Shown here one piece after another: positions 1 through 7,111 of a stretch of DNA of 45,042 nt. Both the position numbers and the translations under genes were made by a program. Source of the stretch: Streptomyces flaveolus (GTDB taxonomy: Bacteria; Actinomycetota; Actinomycetes; Streptomycetales; Streptomycetaceae); the NCBI RefSeq assembly GCF_000716535.1, contig NZ_JNWV01000053.1:1-45042 (forward strand), in the 5' to 3' direction. The notes under the pieces are model-generated. The model was given only the letters and a program-made list of their open reading frames with translations, was not told where the DNA came from and did no database searches. Positions within the stretch are counted from its first letter, which is position 1. Every line of letters begins with the position of its first letter.

Positions 1-42
1 GAAACCGACGACACCGTCCTGCCCACCGAACTCACCGCATAG
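1..42 (+). CDS. 3' end of an unidentified gene (partial)
   Basis: Frame 1 reads ETDDTVLPTELTA and stops at the TAG at 40-42. Only 13 residues are inside the window, so no family can be named. The frame is open from the first base and the codons are GC-rich at the third position, which is all that supports it as coding. It lies directly upstream of transposase debris, so it may be an intact gene tail or another fragment. Confidence 0.3.
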   Translation, partial: ETDDTVLPTELTA

Positions 43-104
43 CCTCAAAACGAGATCACCGAGTGGCCGTCGATACACCACTCCAGCGGACGTGACCCGG
101 TTCA

Positions 105-600
105 CTAGAGCATGACGCTGTCTGCCATCGCGCAGATGCTGCACCGGCACGGCTTCAGCCACCAGGTCCCGGCCCGTCGAGCCATCGAGCGGGACGAGCA
201 GGTCGTGGCGAGCTGGGTGAAGGAGATCTGACCGCAGGTGGAAGGCCCGTAGCGACGCTCAACGCCTGGCTGTGCCTCGAAGACGAAGCCGGCTTCTCGA
301 TGACGCCGCCCACTGTATGAACCTGGACCCATTGCGGACACACCCGTCACCGGGGGTTCAGGGACGCTCTCAGCGCCGCTACTCCGTCGCCGCTCTGGCC
401 TGCTACACAAGCGCGGCGGCCGCCGCGGTTTCACCTGGACCGACTACCGCGACCTGCTCATCGCCGCGCATCAGCAGATCGGCGCACCCAGCGTGCTGGT
501 GTGGGACAACCTCAACGTCCACGACGAACCCCGTCGAGGGCATCTGGCCCCTGCTGCGGCGCAGCAGCCAGGTCAGCCCTGCCTTCACCGATCCAACCGT
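105..600 (+). pseudogene. Decayed IS630-family transposase
   Basis: Pieces of an IS630-type transposase can be read on the + strand, but only by changing frame. At about 118-230 the translation is LSAIAQMLHRHGFSHQVPAR followed by a segment ending in ASWVKEI, then an in-frame TGA where the family normally has Trp in 'VWPQV'. At 268-300 comes WLCLEDEAG, which contains the first catalytic-type Asp. After a frame change, about 375-525 gives RRYSVAALACY and, later, IGAPSVLVWDNLNVH, the second DDE-type Asp region. The end of the protein and both terminal repeats are not recognisable. The element is therefore dead by at least one nonsense change, frameshifts and 3' truncation. Family assignment rests on remembered IS630 motifs. 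Confidence 0.75.
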
Positions 601-1060
601 CGGATGATCGAGGCGACTTCTCAGACGTGCGCGCTGCCTGATCACCCACCGACCGTCGGTCTCCGGGCGTTCCCGCTCGCTGATCCGACGTGGCTCTGCT
701 GCCTGGGCGCACGCCCCCTCGGATGGGGCGAGGTTCCAGCTTCTCGGCGTGGGTGGCTTGGGTATCCCCGACGTGGTGCCTGAGGCATCGTCAACCGCTA
801 CCTGGCCGTGGCGGCTTCCCGAAATTCAATGACGTGGTTGAGCCGGGTGGGGGGCTGATGGAGACATACGCGCGCCTGGTCGTGCACGTACCGGTACGTC
901 GTGGCTGACTTTCTGTGGTGCGGGAGCAGTGGGGGAGGGGGAGTACGCGATTGGTGTCACTGCACCCCGTTTCACGGGCCTGAGCCTAGTGCGGGAACCC
1001 CGTACGGCGCTTAGTTGTAGGTAAAGAGAGCGATGCGCTCAAAAGGGCTCTGACCTGCGG
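601..1060. other. Gene-poor stretch after the IS remnant
   Basis: No reading frame here has both a credible start and a recognisable product. Short open frames on both strands look like by-products of high GC. Parts may be further insertion-sequence debris, but I cannot name a family. Confidence 0.4.
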
Positions 1061-1086
1061 AAACAGGTGTCGGGACCCAGACCGTG

Positions 1087-1245
1087 GGAACTGCCAGGCA
1101 GTTCCTGTGACAGCAGAGGCGGATCCGTGGAACCGAGTGCCCAGTTCCGCGGATCGTGGCAGTCAGTTTCCCTGGACCGCTACCACGGTTGGGAGAACCG
1201 CCAGGCGGTTCTGAGGGACTGCCAGGCAGTTCCCAGGGACTGCCA
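1087..1245. repeat. Iteron-like palindromic repeats upstream of the repL pair
   Basis: Three near-identical palindromes with a single central A lie here: 1087-1105 (GGAACTGCCAGGCAGTTCC, perfect 9-bp arms), 1194-1212 (AGAACCGCCAGGCGGTTCT, perfect 9-bp arms) and 1215-1233 (GGGACTGCCAGGCAGTTCC, one mismatch). The last two centres are 21 bp apart, about two helical turns. Half-sites flank them, for example GGGACTGCCA at 1236-1245. They lie about 240 bp upstream of a RepL-like gene. By analogy with iteron-type plasmid origins, the likely role is binding of the replication protein or autoregulation. That role is inference; the repeats are directly visible. Confidence 0.65.
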
Positions 1246-1266
1246 CCACGTCCACAGGAACTGAGT

Positions 1267-1308
1267 ACCGCTGTTCTACAGCAGCGGTAGATTGACGTCA
1301 GGTACATC
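1267..1308. promoter_or_regulatory. Inverted repeat and boundary element left of repL1
   Basis: ACCGCTG at 1267-1273 pairs with CAGCGGT at 1282-1288. Immediately after, 1293-1308 reads TGACGTCAGGTACATC. The reverse complement of 2266-2281, at the other end of the rep locus, is TAACGTGAGGTACATC, matching at 14 of 16 positions. The pair brackets the two rep genes in inverted orientation and may be operator or origin elements. Confidence 0.4.
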
Positions 1309-1400
1309 TCTCGGGCAGGTGCGGTCGGCGTCGAGGGGATCGCGAGGTGATCCCTTACGACAGACGACACGGCCGACAGGCGGAGTTGATTGACTTCCTG

Positions 1401-1444
1401 CTCATGTACGTTAGGTTCATGAGGGCGGCTCGAAGGCCGCCCTC
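1401..1444 (+). promoter_or_regulatory. Leader hairpins upstream of repL1
   Basis: Two inverted repeats lie in the leader: CTCATG (1401-1406) with CATGAG (1418-1423), and a perfect 9-bp stem GAGGGCGGC (1421-1429) with GCCGCCCTC (1436-1444) around a 6-nt loop. The stronger stem ends 39 nt before the proposed TTG start. It could act as an attenuator controlling rep expression, or as a terminator. No U-tract follows. Confidence 0.4.
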
Positions 1445-1483
1445 AAGGAACAGCGCGGCAATGACCCATGCACGGAGGGCCTG

Positions 1484-1936
1484 TTGGGAGCAGCACGCAG
1501 ACTGGTCGACGCCGACACGGGCGAGCCAGTCCTCTATGCGCCATATGCCTTCTCCGGCAGGCACACCCAGGTGGACAAAGCCAGGGTGGAGGCCATCACG
1601 GAATCGAAGGCCTTCACGCCCAGCCAGAAGTTCCTGGTTCTCTGGTGGATCGGCGTCTCTCCGGAGGGGATGGAGCCGTTGCGGGCCACGGGGGCCGACA
1701 TCGCCAAACGGGTGGGCATGTCGACCGACGCCGTGGGGAAAATCAATAGAAAGCTGACCAAGCACCGCATCCTGGTTGTGCGTGGACGTATCGGAAATTA
1801 CAACCTTTACCGCATCAGTCCTTACATCGCTTTCCACGGCACAGGGTTGGAGCAGCGTGAAGCGGTGAAATCATGTAATCCACCAGACATCCCGGGCTTC
1901 GACGAGAACACGCCAGCACGGTGGGAGGCAAAGTGA
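1484..1936 (+). CDS. RepL-like plasmid replication initiator (first of pair)
   Basis: This 150-aa protein has the layout of the RepL plasmid replication family. An N-terminal segment contains RLVDADTGEPV, matching the 'RLIDEESGEVI' start region of staphylococcal RepL as I remember it. A helical region follows (about 45-62), then a winged helix (GADIAKRVGMSTDAVGKINR, about 72-91), then a strand segment NLYRISPYIAFHGTG resembling the RepL 'LNPELLMRG' region. Its expected role is to bind the replication origin and start plasmid replication. I chose TTG at 1484 because GGAGGG at 1474-1479 precedes it closely; no ATG or GTG upstream is in frame. The stop overlaps the start of the next gene by 4 bp, so translation is probably coupled. 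A plain MarR-like transcription factor is the main alternative. Confidence 0.7.
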   Translation: MGAARRLVDADTGEPVLYAPYAFSGRHTQVDKARVEAITESKAFTPSQKFLVLWWIGVSPEGMEPLRATGADIAKRVGMSTDAVGKINRKLTKHRILVVRGRIGNYNLYRISPYIAFHGTGLEQREAVKSCNPPDIPGFDENTPARWEAK

Positions 1937-2244
1937 CCAGCGACGACAGGCAGCAAAACCTCAGGCTGCTGGAGGCCACGGCCGGCATGACCGCCAACCA
2001 GCGCCTCGTCGTCATGCTCTACGCCCTGCACCCGACTGATCGCTCGGGCGCCGTCCTGGAAACCGCCGCTCAGCTGGCCAAGCTGGTCGGCATGGCGCCG
2101 CCCGTCTTCTCCAGGACGCGCAAGCAGGTCATCGAACTCGGGTGGCTGGAGCAGACGGAGAAGATCGGTCACATCAAGTACTACCGGTTGACCCCGGGGC
2201 AGCTGGGGGAGCGGGTCGTGGTCCCGTTCCGCCGGGCCACCTGA
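1933..2244 (+). CDS. Second RepL-like winged-helix replication protein
   Basis: A 103-aa protein that is essentially one winged helix. A helical lead-in TANQRLVVMLYAL is followed by a helix-turn-helix (AAQLAKLVGMAPPVFSRTRK) and a wing ending YYRLTPGQ. It parallels the C-terminal half of the preceding RepL-like protein without being a copy. I prefer GTG at 1933 over GTG at 1921: GGGAGG at 1923-1928 would serve it, and GTGA overlaps the upstream stop by 4 bp. Two-gene RepL-type loci are annotated on Streptomyces plasmids as far as I recall, which supports a joint role in replication. On its own, this sequence could equally be called a small winged-helix regulator. Confidence 0.6.
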   Translation: MTSDDRQQNLRLLEATAGMTANQRLVVMLYALHPTDRSGAVLETAAQLAKLVGMAPPVFSRTRKQVIELGWLEQTEKIGHIKYYRLTPGQLGERVVVPFRRAT

Positions 2245-2253
2245 GACGCTCTG

Positions 2254-2296
2254 CGGATCGCGCTAGATGTACCTCACGTTAATGAGGTGCGATCCG
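2254..2296. promoter_or_regulatory. Nested inverted repeat closing the rep locus
   Basis: The outer arms CGGATCGC (2254-2261) and GCGATCCG (2289-2296) are perfect. Inside them, ACCTCA (2271-2276) pairs with TGAGGT (2283-2288). It begins 10 bp after the repL2 stop. It could be a terminator, though no U-tract follows, or a protein-binding site. It includes the inverted copy of the element at 1293-1308. Confidence 0.5.
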
Positions 2297-2690
2297 TAGG
2301 ACGCCTCTGCCTGTCGTCCTGACAATGGTCTGGTCCGTTGTCGTGCCGACGTTGCGGCCTGCCCTCCGCCCTGAGGGGGAGGAGACTGCGGGCTTTGGGT
2401 GGAGCGCTCGATGCGTACAAATCGGTCGAGTCTTCTCAAATAGACCCAACTTTCGAACAGTTCGATTCTTCGCTCAGAACGATTCTCCCGTAGCCGCTCT
2501 CGGAGCGCCGGAGACGTTTTTGCATTGAGGGCGGTCTCTCAGCGGCCCTCGGCATGGGCTCTGCCCCGCTGCGGACGACGCTCTCCGCCTGTGCCTCGGT
2601 GAGTCGTTCTCGCCCAGCGTGATCACGCGCCGCCTGCGCGATCGCCCGCTGCTTGCCAGATGCCTCCATTCCATGGTCCGGTGAACACCT
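2297..2690. other. Gene-poor spacer between rep locus and def
   Basis: About 400 bp with no convincing gene. A 67-codon + strand frame (2325-2528) lacks a ribosome site and a recognisable product. The stretch 2420-2470 is noticeably A/T-richer than its surroundings and could hold promoters or mark transferred DNA. Confidence 0.35.
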
Positions 2691-2693
2691 CGA

Positions 2694-2791
2694 ACACATG
2701 TGTGTGGGTTTACTGAGGCGGCGGATTCTTTGGATACGTGTCTCTATACTGACGTCGTGACCCATGTCGTATGCCGGAGGACGCACATGTG
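2694..2791. promoter_or_regulatory. Two CACATGTG palindromes in the def upstream region
   Basis: CACATGTG occurs at 2695-2702, within the longer palindrome ACACATGTGT, and again at 2784-2791, 33 bp before the deformylase start. This is the same palindrome found before several other units in the window. The first copy is preceded by CGAA, so it also resembles a weak SOS-type box. I regard the shared CACAYGTG core as the better explanation. Confidence 0.5.
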
Positions 2792-2823
2792 TCTCTTCCT
2801 CAAGTCATCCGAAAAGGTGAGAC

Positions 2824-3456
2824 ATGGAAAACCGTGAACTTGCCGACAGGGTCGCTCAGCTCCTCGAGAAGCCGGGGCCCCTCAGCATCGTCCAGGCCGG
2901 CGATCCCGTCCTTCGACAGAAGACGGCTTCCTACGACGGGCAGCTCGGCGACGAGGTGTTGCAGGACCTCGTCGGCAGAATGCGCGAGACGATGGAGAAG
3001 ACCCACAACGCCGTCGGACTCGCCGCGCCCCAGGTCGGGCTTCCGCTGCGGCTCGCGGTGTTGGCGACGCCCGAGGCGCTCACCGCCCGGCTGATCGAGA
3101 GCGGGCAACAGCCCGTGCCGTTCACCGTGTTGATCAACCCTTCGTACGAAGCTGCGGGCGGACCGCAGGCGGTGAGCTTCGAAGGGTGCCTGAGCGTGGC
3201 CGGCTGGCAGGCTGTGGTGGCTCGTCCCGACCGGATCAGGCTGACCCGCGAGGACGAGACGGGACGGCGCCTCGTGGAGGAGCACGCGGGGCTCGGGGCG
3301 CGGATCATGCAGCATGAGACCGACCACCTTGACGGGGTGCTCTACCTCGACCGCGCCGAGCTGCGGTCCCTGTCCACGATGGAGCAGGTGGTGAAGCGGT
3401 GGGGCCCCGCCGGAGTGGCGGTCACCGCCGAGCAGCTCGGCTTCCCGCTGCCGTAA
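2824..3456 (+). CDS. def: Peptide deformylase
   Basis: Removes the N-formyl group from the starting methionine of new proteins in the cytoplasm. All three family motifs are present in the 210-aa product: GLAAPQVGL (65-73), EGCLSV (120-125, metal ligand C122) and QHETDHLDG (163-171, with H164, E165 and H168 of HExxH). Length and motif spacing are normal, so it should be active. The ATG at 2824 follows an AAAAGGTGA ribosome site. Streptomyces genomes usually carry several def genes, and this one is not next to fmt, so it is probably an accessory copy. It stands alone, with two CACATGTG palindromes upstream. Confidence 0.93.
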   Translation: MENRELADRVAQLLEKPGPLSIVQAGDPVLRQKTASYDGQLGDEVLQDLVGRMRETMEKTHNAVGLAAPQVGLPLRLAVLATPEALTARLIESGQQPVPFTVLINPSYEAAGGPQAVSFEGCLSVAGWQAVVARPDRIRLTREDETGRRLVEEHAGLGARIMQHETDHLDGVLYLDRAELRSLSTMEQVVKRWGPAGVAVTAEQLGFPLP

Positions 3457-3597
3457 CGAGCCGCCGCCGTACGGTCGTTGACCGCTAGCCTGTTCCATCA
3501 GGTCCTGGATGATGCGGCGTTGGGCGGTTCTGCGGCCGGAGGCCATGCACGATGTGATCGCCTTGCCGGCCGGCGTCTCCTTCCCGCAACTCCGGCG

Positions 3598-4113
3598 TCA
3601 TGGCGGCGCACGGTCTCGCGGTGCGCCTCCAGCAGCCGGTGCGCCTCCGCCCACGCCGTCTCCAGCGCGTCGGTGGTGTGCTGCATGCGGGGTGGAGCGC
3701 CACGTCCGGGGCACGGCCCGGCACACCCCAGGTGTGGCGGGCCGTCTGGCTGGTCGGTCCCGACGCACCAGTGATTCCCGCACACGTGTGCCATCGGAAT
3801 GGTTCACATCTGTGCGCCGGACGAGGGCGTCGGCGCGCGCGTCGCTTGTCGTGGCATGGACAGTCCGAGGATTGTGGCCCCGGGAGCGGTGGCGGGGCTC
3901 GTCGGTGGTGCCGGAATGGAAGACGAGGGCGTGCTGGTCGAACAGCGCCTGGTTCAGGCGGGCTTGGGGAGCCGGGGGAGTGGCATCGGCGGGCGGGACC
4001 GTGAGGTGACCGTCCTGTTCCGGGATTTCTGAGGCGCGCAAGACGACGTCGGCGCATCCGGGACTCGCGTGTACGGCGGCCGTCGGTGCCCGGCTGGGTC
4101 CTTCCGCGGTCAC
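3598..4113 (-). pseudogene. Possible decayed gene on the minus strand
   Basis: The - strand frame from 4113 towards 3598 has reasonable codon use over its first half; residues about 20-70 include LNQALFDQHALVFHSGT. It then becomes Arg/Ala/Pro-rich and unlike a real protein. A different - frame at about 3560-3690 contains DALETAWAEAHRLLEAHRET, a plausible helix. Together they suggest a gene broken by frameshifts. I do not recognise a family. The CACACGTGTG palindrome at 3781-3790 falls inside it, which would be unusual for an intact gene given where the other copies lie. It may simply be non-coding. Confidence 0.25.
3781..3790. promoter_or_regulatory. CACACGTGTG palindrome
   Basis: An exact 10-bp palindrome identical to those at 29319, 38242 and 42219. 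A half-like copy, TTCACATCTGTG, follows at about 3803. No gene start is obvious nearby; the next intact gene is ohr, 600 bp away. It may belong to a lost gene. Confidence 0.4.
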
Positions 4114-4267
4114 GCTGTCGCGCGTGATCCGGACAGCCCGGCGACCGGCGGTGGCCAGTGCGACACCTGTTGCGTAGGTCGCCGGCCAAGGGGCCGTGTC
4201 TCATCGGATCGTGCCCTCCCGGCGTGCTGCCTGCCGTTCATACCGACGTGCCACCGAAAGACATCAG

Positions 4268-4328
4268 TCACCGTCTTGACGGGTGACGCGAAGCCCTGCC
4301 ATGATTACGTCACCACCTCAACCGGTGA
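4268..4328 (+). promoter_or_regulatory. ohr promoter with two TCACC-N9-GGTGA operators
   Basis: Site 1 (4268-4286) is TCACCGTCTTGACGGGTGA; site 2 (4310-4328) is TCACCACCTCAACCGGTGA. Their centres are 42 bp apart, about four helical turns. TTGACG inside site 1 (4276-4281) makes a good -35, with CATGAT (4300-4305) as -10 at 18-bp spacing, so transcription would start inside site 2. A repressor bound to either site would block the promoter. The same 19-bp palindrome lies before five other units in the window. Confidence 0.7.
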
Positions 4329-4390
4329 CACGAAAGTGTCCGGGAAGGAGGTGACCGAAAGCCTTTCGAGCCGGATGGGGAGCACCAGTC

Positions 4391-4819
4391 ATGGCAGTCA
4401 GCTACACCGCGGTCGTCGACGTCGACGGAGAGGGCCGGAACGGCGGTCACGTTCGCTCCTCCGACGGTCTGCTGGAGACCAGCCTCGCCCTCCCCAAGGA
4501 GCTGGGCGGTGCCGGCACCGCGACCAACCCCGAGCAGCTCCTGGCCGCCGGCTGGGCCGCCTGCTTCCTCGGCGCCCTTCGCCGTGCCGCCACCACCCGC
4601 AAGATCCGGCTGACCAGCACCACCATCACGGCCGAGATCACGCTCACCCACGGCGACGACGGCGAGTTCTCCCTCTCCGCGGTCCTCAGCCCCGTTCTCG
4701 GCGGCGTGGACCAGGCCACCGCGGAGGAACTCGCGCACGCCGCCCACCAGATCTGCCCGTACTCCAAGGCCACGCGTGACAACGTCCCCGTCATCATCAA
4801 GGCCGGCGTCGCCGCCTGA
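4391..4819 (+). CDS. ohr: Organic hydroperoxide resistance protein, Ohr/OsmC family
   Basis: A cytoplasmic thiol peroxidase that reduces organic hydroperoxides. The 142-aa protein has the Ohr layout: an N-terminal strand region, ATNPEQLLAAGWAACF with peroxidatic Cys58, and QICPYSKATR with resolving Cys122. Length is normal. ATG at 4391 follows GGGGAG (4377-4382); an unusually strong AAGGAGGTGA at 4344-4353 has no in-frame start suitably placed and may be coincidental. No MarR-type OhrR gene is adjacent, which is unusual for ohr. Control is instead suggested by the two 19-bp palindromes over its promoter. A hairpin terminator follows directly. Confidence 0.9.
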   Translation: MAVSYTAVVDVDGEGRNGGHVRSSDGLLETSLALPKELGGAGTATNPEQLLAAGWAACFLGALRRAATTRKIRLTSTTITAEITLTHGDDGEFSLSAVLSPVLGGVDQATAEELAHAAHQICPYSKATRDNVPVIIKAGVAA

Positions 4820-4830
4820 TCCCCCAGACC

Positions 4831-4871
4831 GCGGGTCCCGTGCCCCTTCCCCCGGTACGGGACCCGCTTTT
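4831..4871 (+). terminator. Rho-independent terminator after ohr
   Basis: GCGGGTCCCGT (4831-4841) pairs with ACGGGACCCGC (4857-4867), an 11-bp stem, followed directly by TTTTC. It begins 12 nt after the ohr stop. Confidence 0.85.
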
Positions 4872-4913
4872 CGGGCCACACCAGCACCGCCTACCCAAGA
4901 GCGAGGGCACGAC

Positions 4914-5120
4914 ATGGCCGCCATCACGTTCACATCCCGACGGACGGCCGGACACCGTCGCTTCGTCGACGGCAGGGTCTCCGCTCGCTGCGACGAGCAA
5001 CCACCCCGGCGTGCCGGAAGCTCGACGGATCGGGCGTGGCCCGACGACACGCAGGTGTGGAACTGGGCGGAGAGCGCGGTGCTGTCGGGTTACGGCCCGG
5101 CGGCTGCGAGCTTCGCGTGA
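4914..5120 (+). CDS. Small hypothetical protein (68 aa)
   Basis: An ATG at 4914, preceded by GAGGGC about 8 nt upstream, opens a 68-codon frame beginning MAAITFTSRRTAGHRRFVDG and ending SGYGPAAASFA. I recognise no family and see no membrane segment or signal peptide. The stop is followed by an inverted repeat (GGAGGG-N7-CCCTCC near 5132-5150) that could terminate both this gene and the convergent esterase gene. It may be spurious; codon bias is only moderate. Confidence 0.35.
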   Translation: MAAITFTSRRTAGHRRFVDGRVSARCDEQPPRRAGSSTDRAWPDDTQVWNWAESAVLSGYGPAAASFA

Positions 5121-5190
5121 CGACCCGGCCGGAGGGAGGAATGCCCTCCGCACGCCCGGCCGGATCGGGGACCGCGCTATGACATGGGTG

Positions 5191-6102
5191 TCAGTGGCGG
5201 CCGGTGTGACGAGGGAGGACCGCGTCGACGGCGTCGGCCATCGCGTTCTCACCCGTGGCATTCGGGTGCACCGGCGCCGCCGGCGTCTCGGGGGCGAAGG
5301 TCTCGATCCAGCGCTCGCCGGTCGGCTTGCACAGGTCGTGTCCGACAGTCGGCGTGTACGTGTTCACGTACCGGGCTCCGCCACGCCGCGCCTGGCGGGC
5401 CAGCATGGTGTTCAGCTCCTTCTCCTTGTCCCGGAGCCAGGCGAAGTCACCCGCGGCCAGTGGCACGCTCCTGCTGGTGCAGCCGACGCCGTCCTCGGGG
5501 AAGAGATCGGGGTAGCCGACCACGACGACCCGGGCGTGCGGCGCGCGGCGGTGGATGCCGCGCAGCACCTGCCCGACCTTCGGCGCGGTCCGGGCGATCG
5601 CGGCCGAGATCTCGTCCGCGCCGGTACCCGTGTAATGGGTCCGGCACGGGGCGCCCGCCGGGTCGGTGCCCAGCAGCTGGACGCAGGTGCCCAGCACGGT
5701 CGAGAAACCGATGTCGTTGCCACCGACGGTGAGCGTGACCAGGTCGGTGCCCCGGTCGAGAGCGTCCAGCTGCGCCGGCACACCGTCGGCCTGCGGAGCC
5801 GTCATGGCGGCGGTGGTGGCACCCGAGCAGGTGACATCCGTCAGGGTCGCACCGCGCGCCTCCGCGACCAGCGAGGGGTAGTTCCGGCTGGAGCGCAGGC
5901 AGGTCGTGTCGACCTGAGTGGGCACGAGCGGCGCGGAGGCGTACGAGTCACCGAGAGCGACGTAATCCAGCTTGTGCCGGCCCTCCGTGCCGGTGCTCGC
6001 CGCAGCGGTACCGGCGGGGGCGAGGGCCGCCCCGGCGGAGAGCAGTGCGGCACCCACCGTGAGTGCGCGTCCCGCGCGAGAGGTGGGAAACAGTCTCCTC
6101 AA
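5191..6102 (-). CDS. Secreted SGNH/GDSL-family lipase or esterase
   Basis: Predicted extracellular lipid or ester hydrolase. From a TTG at 6102 the 303-aa product starts with Arg residues, then a hydrophobic stretch ending in APAGTAAA (about 35), a Sec signal peptide. The mature part has GDSYASA (nucleophile Ser53), LTVGGNDIG (oxyanion block) and a C-terminal PVHPNATGE with the catalytic His near 279. Several Cys pairs fit an exported protein. I chose TTG because GAAGGA lies 6 nt before it and the signal peptide begins there; the open frame extends to 6207 without signal-like sequence. A CACATGTG palindrome lies 180 bp upstream. The substrate is unknown. Confidence 0.88.
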   Translation of the reverse strand: MRRLFPTSRAGRALTVGAALLSAGAALAPAGTAAASTGTEGRHKLDYVALGDSYASAPLVPTQVDTTCLRSSRNYPSLVAEARGATLTDVTCSGATTAAMTAPQADGVPAQLDALDRGTDLVTLTVGGNDIGFSTVLGTCVQLLGTDPAGAPCRTHYTGTGADEISAAIARTAPKVGQVLRGIHRRAPHARVVVVGYPDLFPEDGVGCTSRSVPLAAGDFAWLRDKEKELNTMLARQARRGGARYVNTYTPTVGHDLCKPTGERWIETFAPETPAAPVHPNATGENAMADAVDAVLPRHTGRH

Positions 6103-6564
6103 GATCTGTCCTTCCGTGTTTCTGTCGGGTGGTGATCGGTCTTCGGACGCGGGCGGCGGCACATCCGTGTGAGGCCGAGCGCTCGCGTCGAGCCGTCCAA
6201 CAGACACACGTATTCGGCGGCCGTCAGGTGCGGCCGACGACGGTCACGAATTGATCACCGGCGGGCGGGCCGGGACGCGGCACATGTGACCGCCGTCGAG
6301 ACGGAGGGGCCGTAACACCCCGGCACCGGCGGCTTAAGGCCGTCAGTCACGGGGCCGACCAGGACACACCGTCAGGTGACTGATGCGGGACATGCCGCTC
6401 CCGGACGACAGTGAGGACGAACGCGGCGAGCGCCGGCATTCAGGTACGTGCTCGGCGCGTCCACCGCAGCGGGACCGCCGACGGCTCGGCCCGGGGCGGC
6501 GCAACACACACCACACCGCCCACAAACCCACCACCACATCCGAACCGAAAGCGAGATCACCACC
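6103..6564. promoter_or_regulatory. Divergent control region with CACATGTG
   Basis: No gene is visible in these 460 bp between the divergent esterase and glyoxalase-fold genes. CACATGTG lies at 6281-6288 (context CACATGTGACC). TCAGTCAC (6343-6350) and GTGACTGA (6376-6383) form an inverted repeat with a 25-bp spacer. Both are possible operators for the flanking units. Confidence 0.4.
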
Positions 6565-7011
6565 ATGGACATGAAGCTCGAAGTCGTCATCCTTCCCGTC
6601 TCCGACGTGGACCGCGCCAAGGGCTTCTACGTGGAGCAGTTGGGCTGGCGTCTGGACGCCGACTTCCCGATCAACGACGGCTACCGGATCGTGCAGGTCA
6701 CGCCGCCCGGTTCCGAGTGCTCGATCATCTTCGGGGAAGGCCTCACCGAGCAGCCGGCGGGTACCCTCCACGGCCTCCAGCTGACCGTCACGGACATCGT
6801 CAAGGCCCAGGAGGAGCTGACCGGCCTCGGTGTGGAGGTCTCCGGACCGTTCCGTGACGAGACCGGTGCCTTCCACCACGCCGGTGACGCCCACCGGGTC
6901 CCGGGCCTGCACCCGGAGCGGGCCAGCTACGGCACCTTCGCCGCCTTCAAGGACCTCGACGGCAACGAGTGGTTCCTCCAGGAGGTCACCGAGCGCGCGC
7001 CCGGCCGCTGA
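6565..7011 (+). CDS. VOC/glyoxalase-fold protein
   Basis: A 148-aa cytoplasmic protein of the vicinal oxygen chelate superfamily. It shows the paired beta-alpha-beta-beta-beta modules: KLEVVILPVSDVDRAKGFYVEQLGW near the start, LHGLQLTVTDIVKAQEEL in the middle, and FAAFKDLDGNEWFLQEVT at the end. The final Glu (EW, EV) region is where metal ligands fall in this superfamily. The reaction cannot be deduced; members include lyases, dioxygenases and thiol-drug binding proteins. ATG at 6565 matches the start of the conserved domain. A strong GC-rich hairpin follows the stop, and the next gene begins 100 bp later in the same direction. Confidence 0.85.
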   Translation: MDMKLEVVILPVSDVDRAKGFYVEQLGWRLDADFPINDGYRIVQVTPPGSECSIIFGEGLTEQPAGTLHGLQLTVTDIVKAQEELTGLGVEVSGPFRDETGAFHHAGDAHRVPGLHPERASYGTFAAFKDLDGNEWFLQEVTERAPGR

Positions 7012-7016
7012 GACCC

Positions 7017-7054
7017 GGCCCCGGCGCGGCCGACGACCCCGCCGCGCCGGGGCC
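7017..7054 (+). terminator. GC-rich hairpin after the glyoxalase-fold gene
   Basis: GGCCCCGGCGCGGC (7017-7030) and GCCGCGCCGGGGCC (7041-7054) form a perfect 14-bp stem with a 10-nt loop. There is no U-tract. It could be a terminator, or a processing/stability element if the next gene is cotranscribed. Confidence 0.55.
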
Positions 7055-7111
7055 GCCCACCTTCGGGCACCACGACCCCCACCCGACCGGCACGCATCCA
7101 CCGGAGGACAC

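Noticed and set aside
1087..1245. CRISPR-like array
   Set aside because: Only three palindromes with irregular spacing (107 and 21 bp) and no spacers of uniform length; no cas genes.
2688..2704. Possible SOS (LexA) box, CGAACACATGTGTG
   Set aside because: The right half does not match, def is not a known SOS gene, and the core is explained by the recurring CACATGTG palindrome.
3799..4032. 77-codon + strand frame downstream of the 3781 palindrome
   Set aside because: No ribosome site and no recognisable product; overlaps a better minus-strand coding signal.
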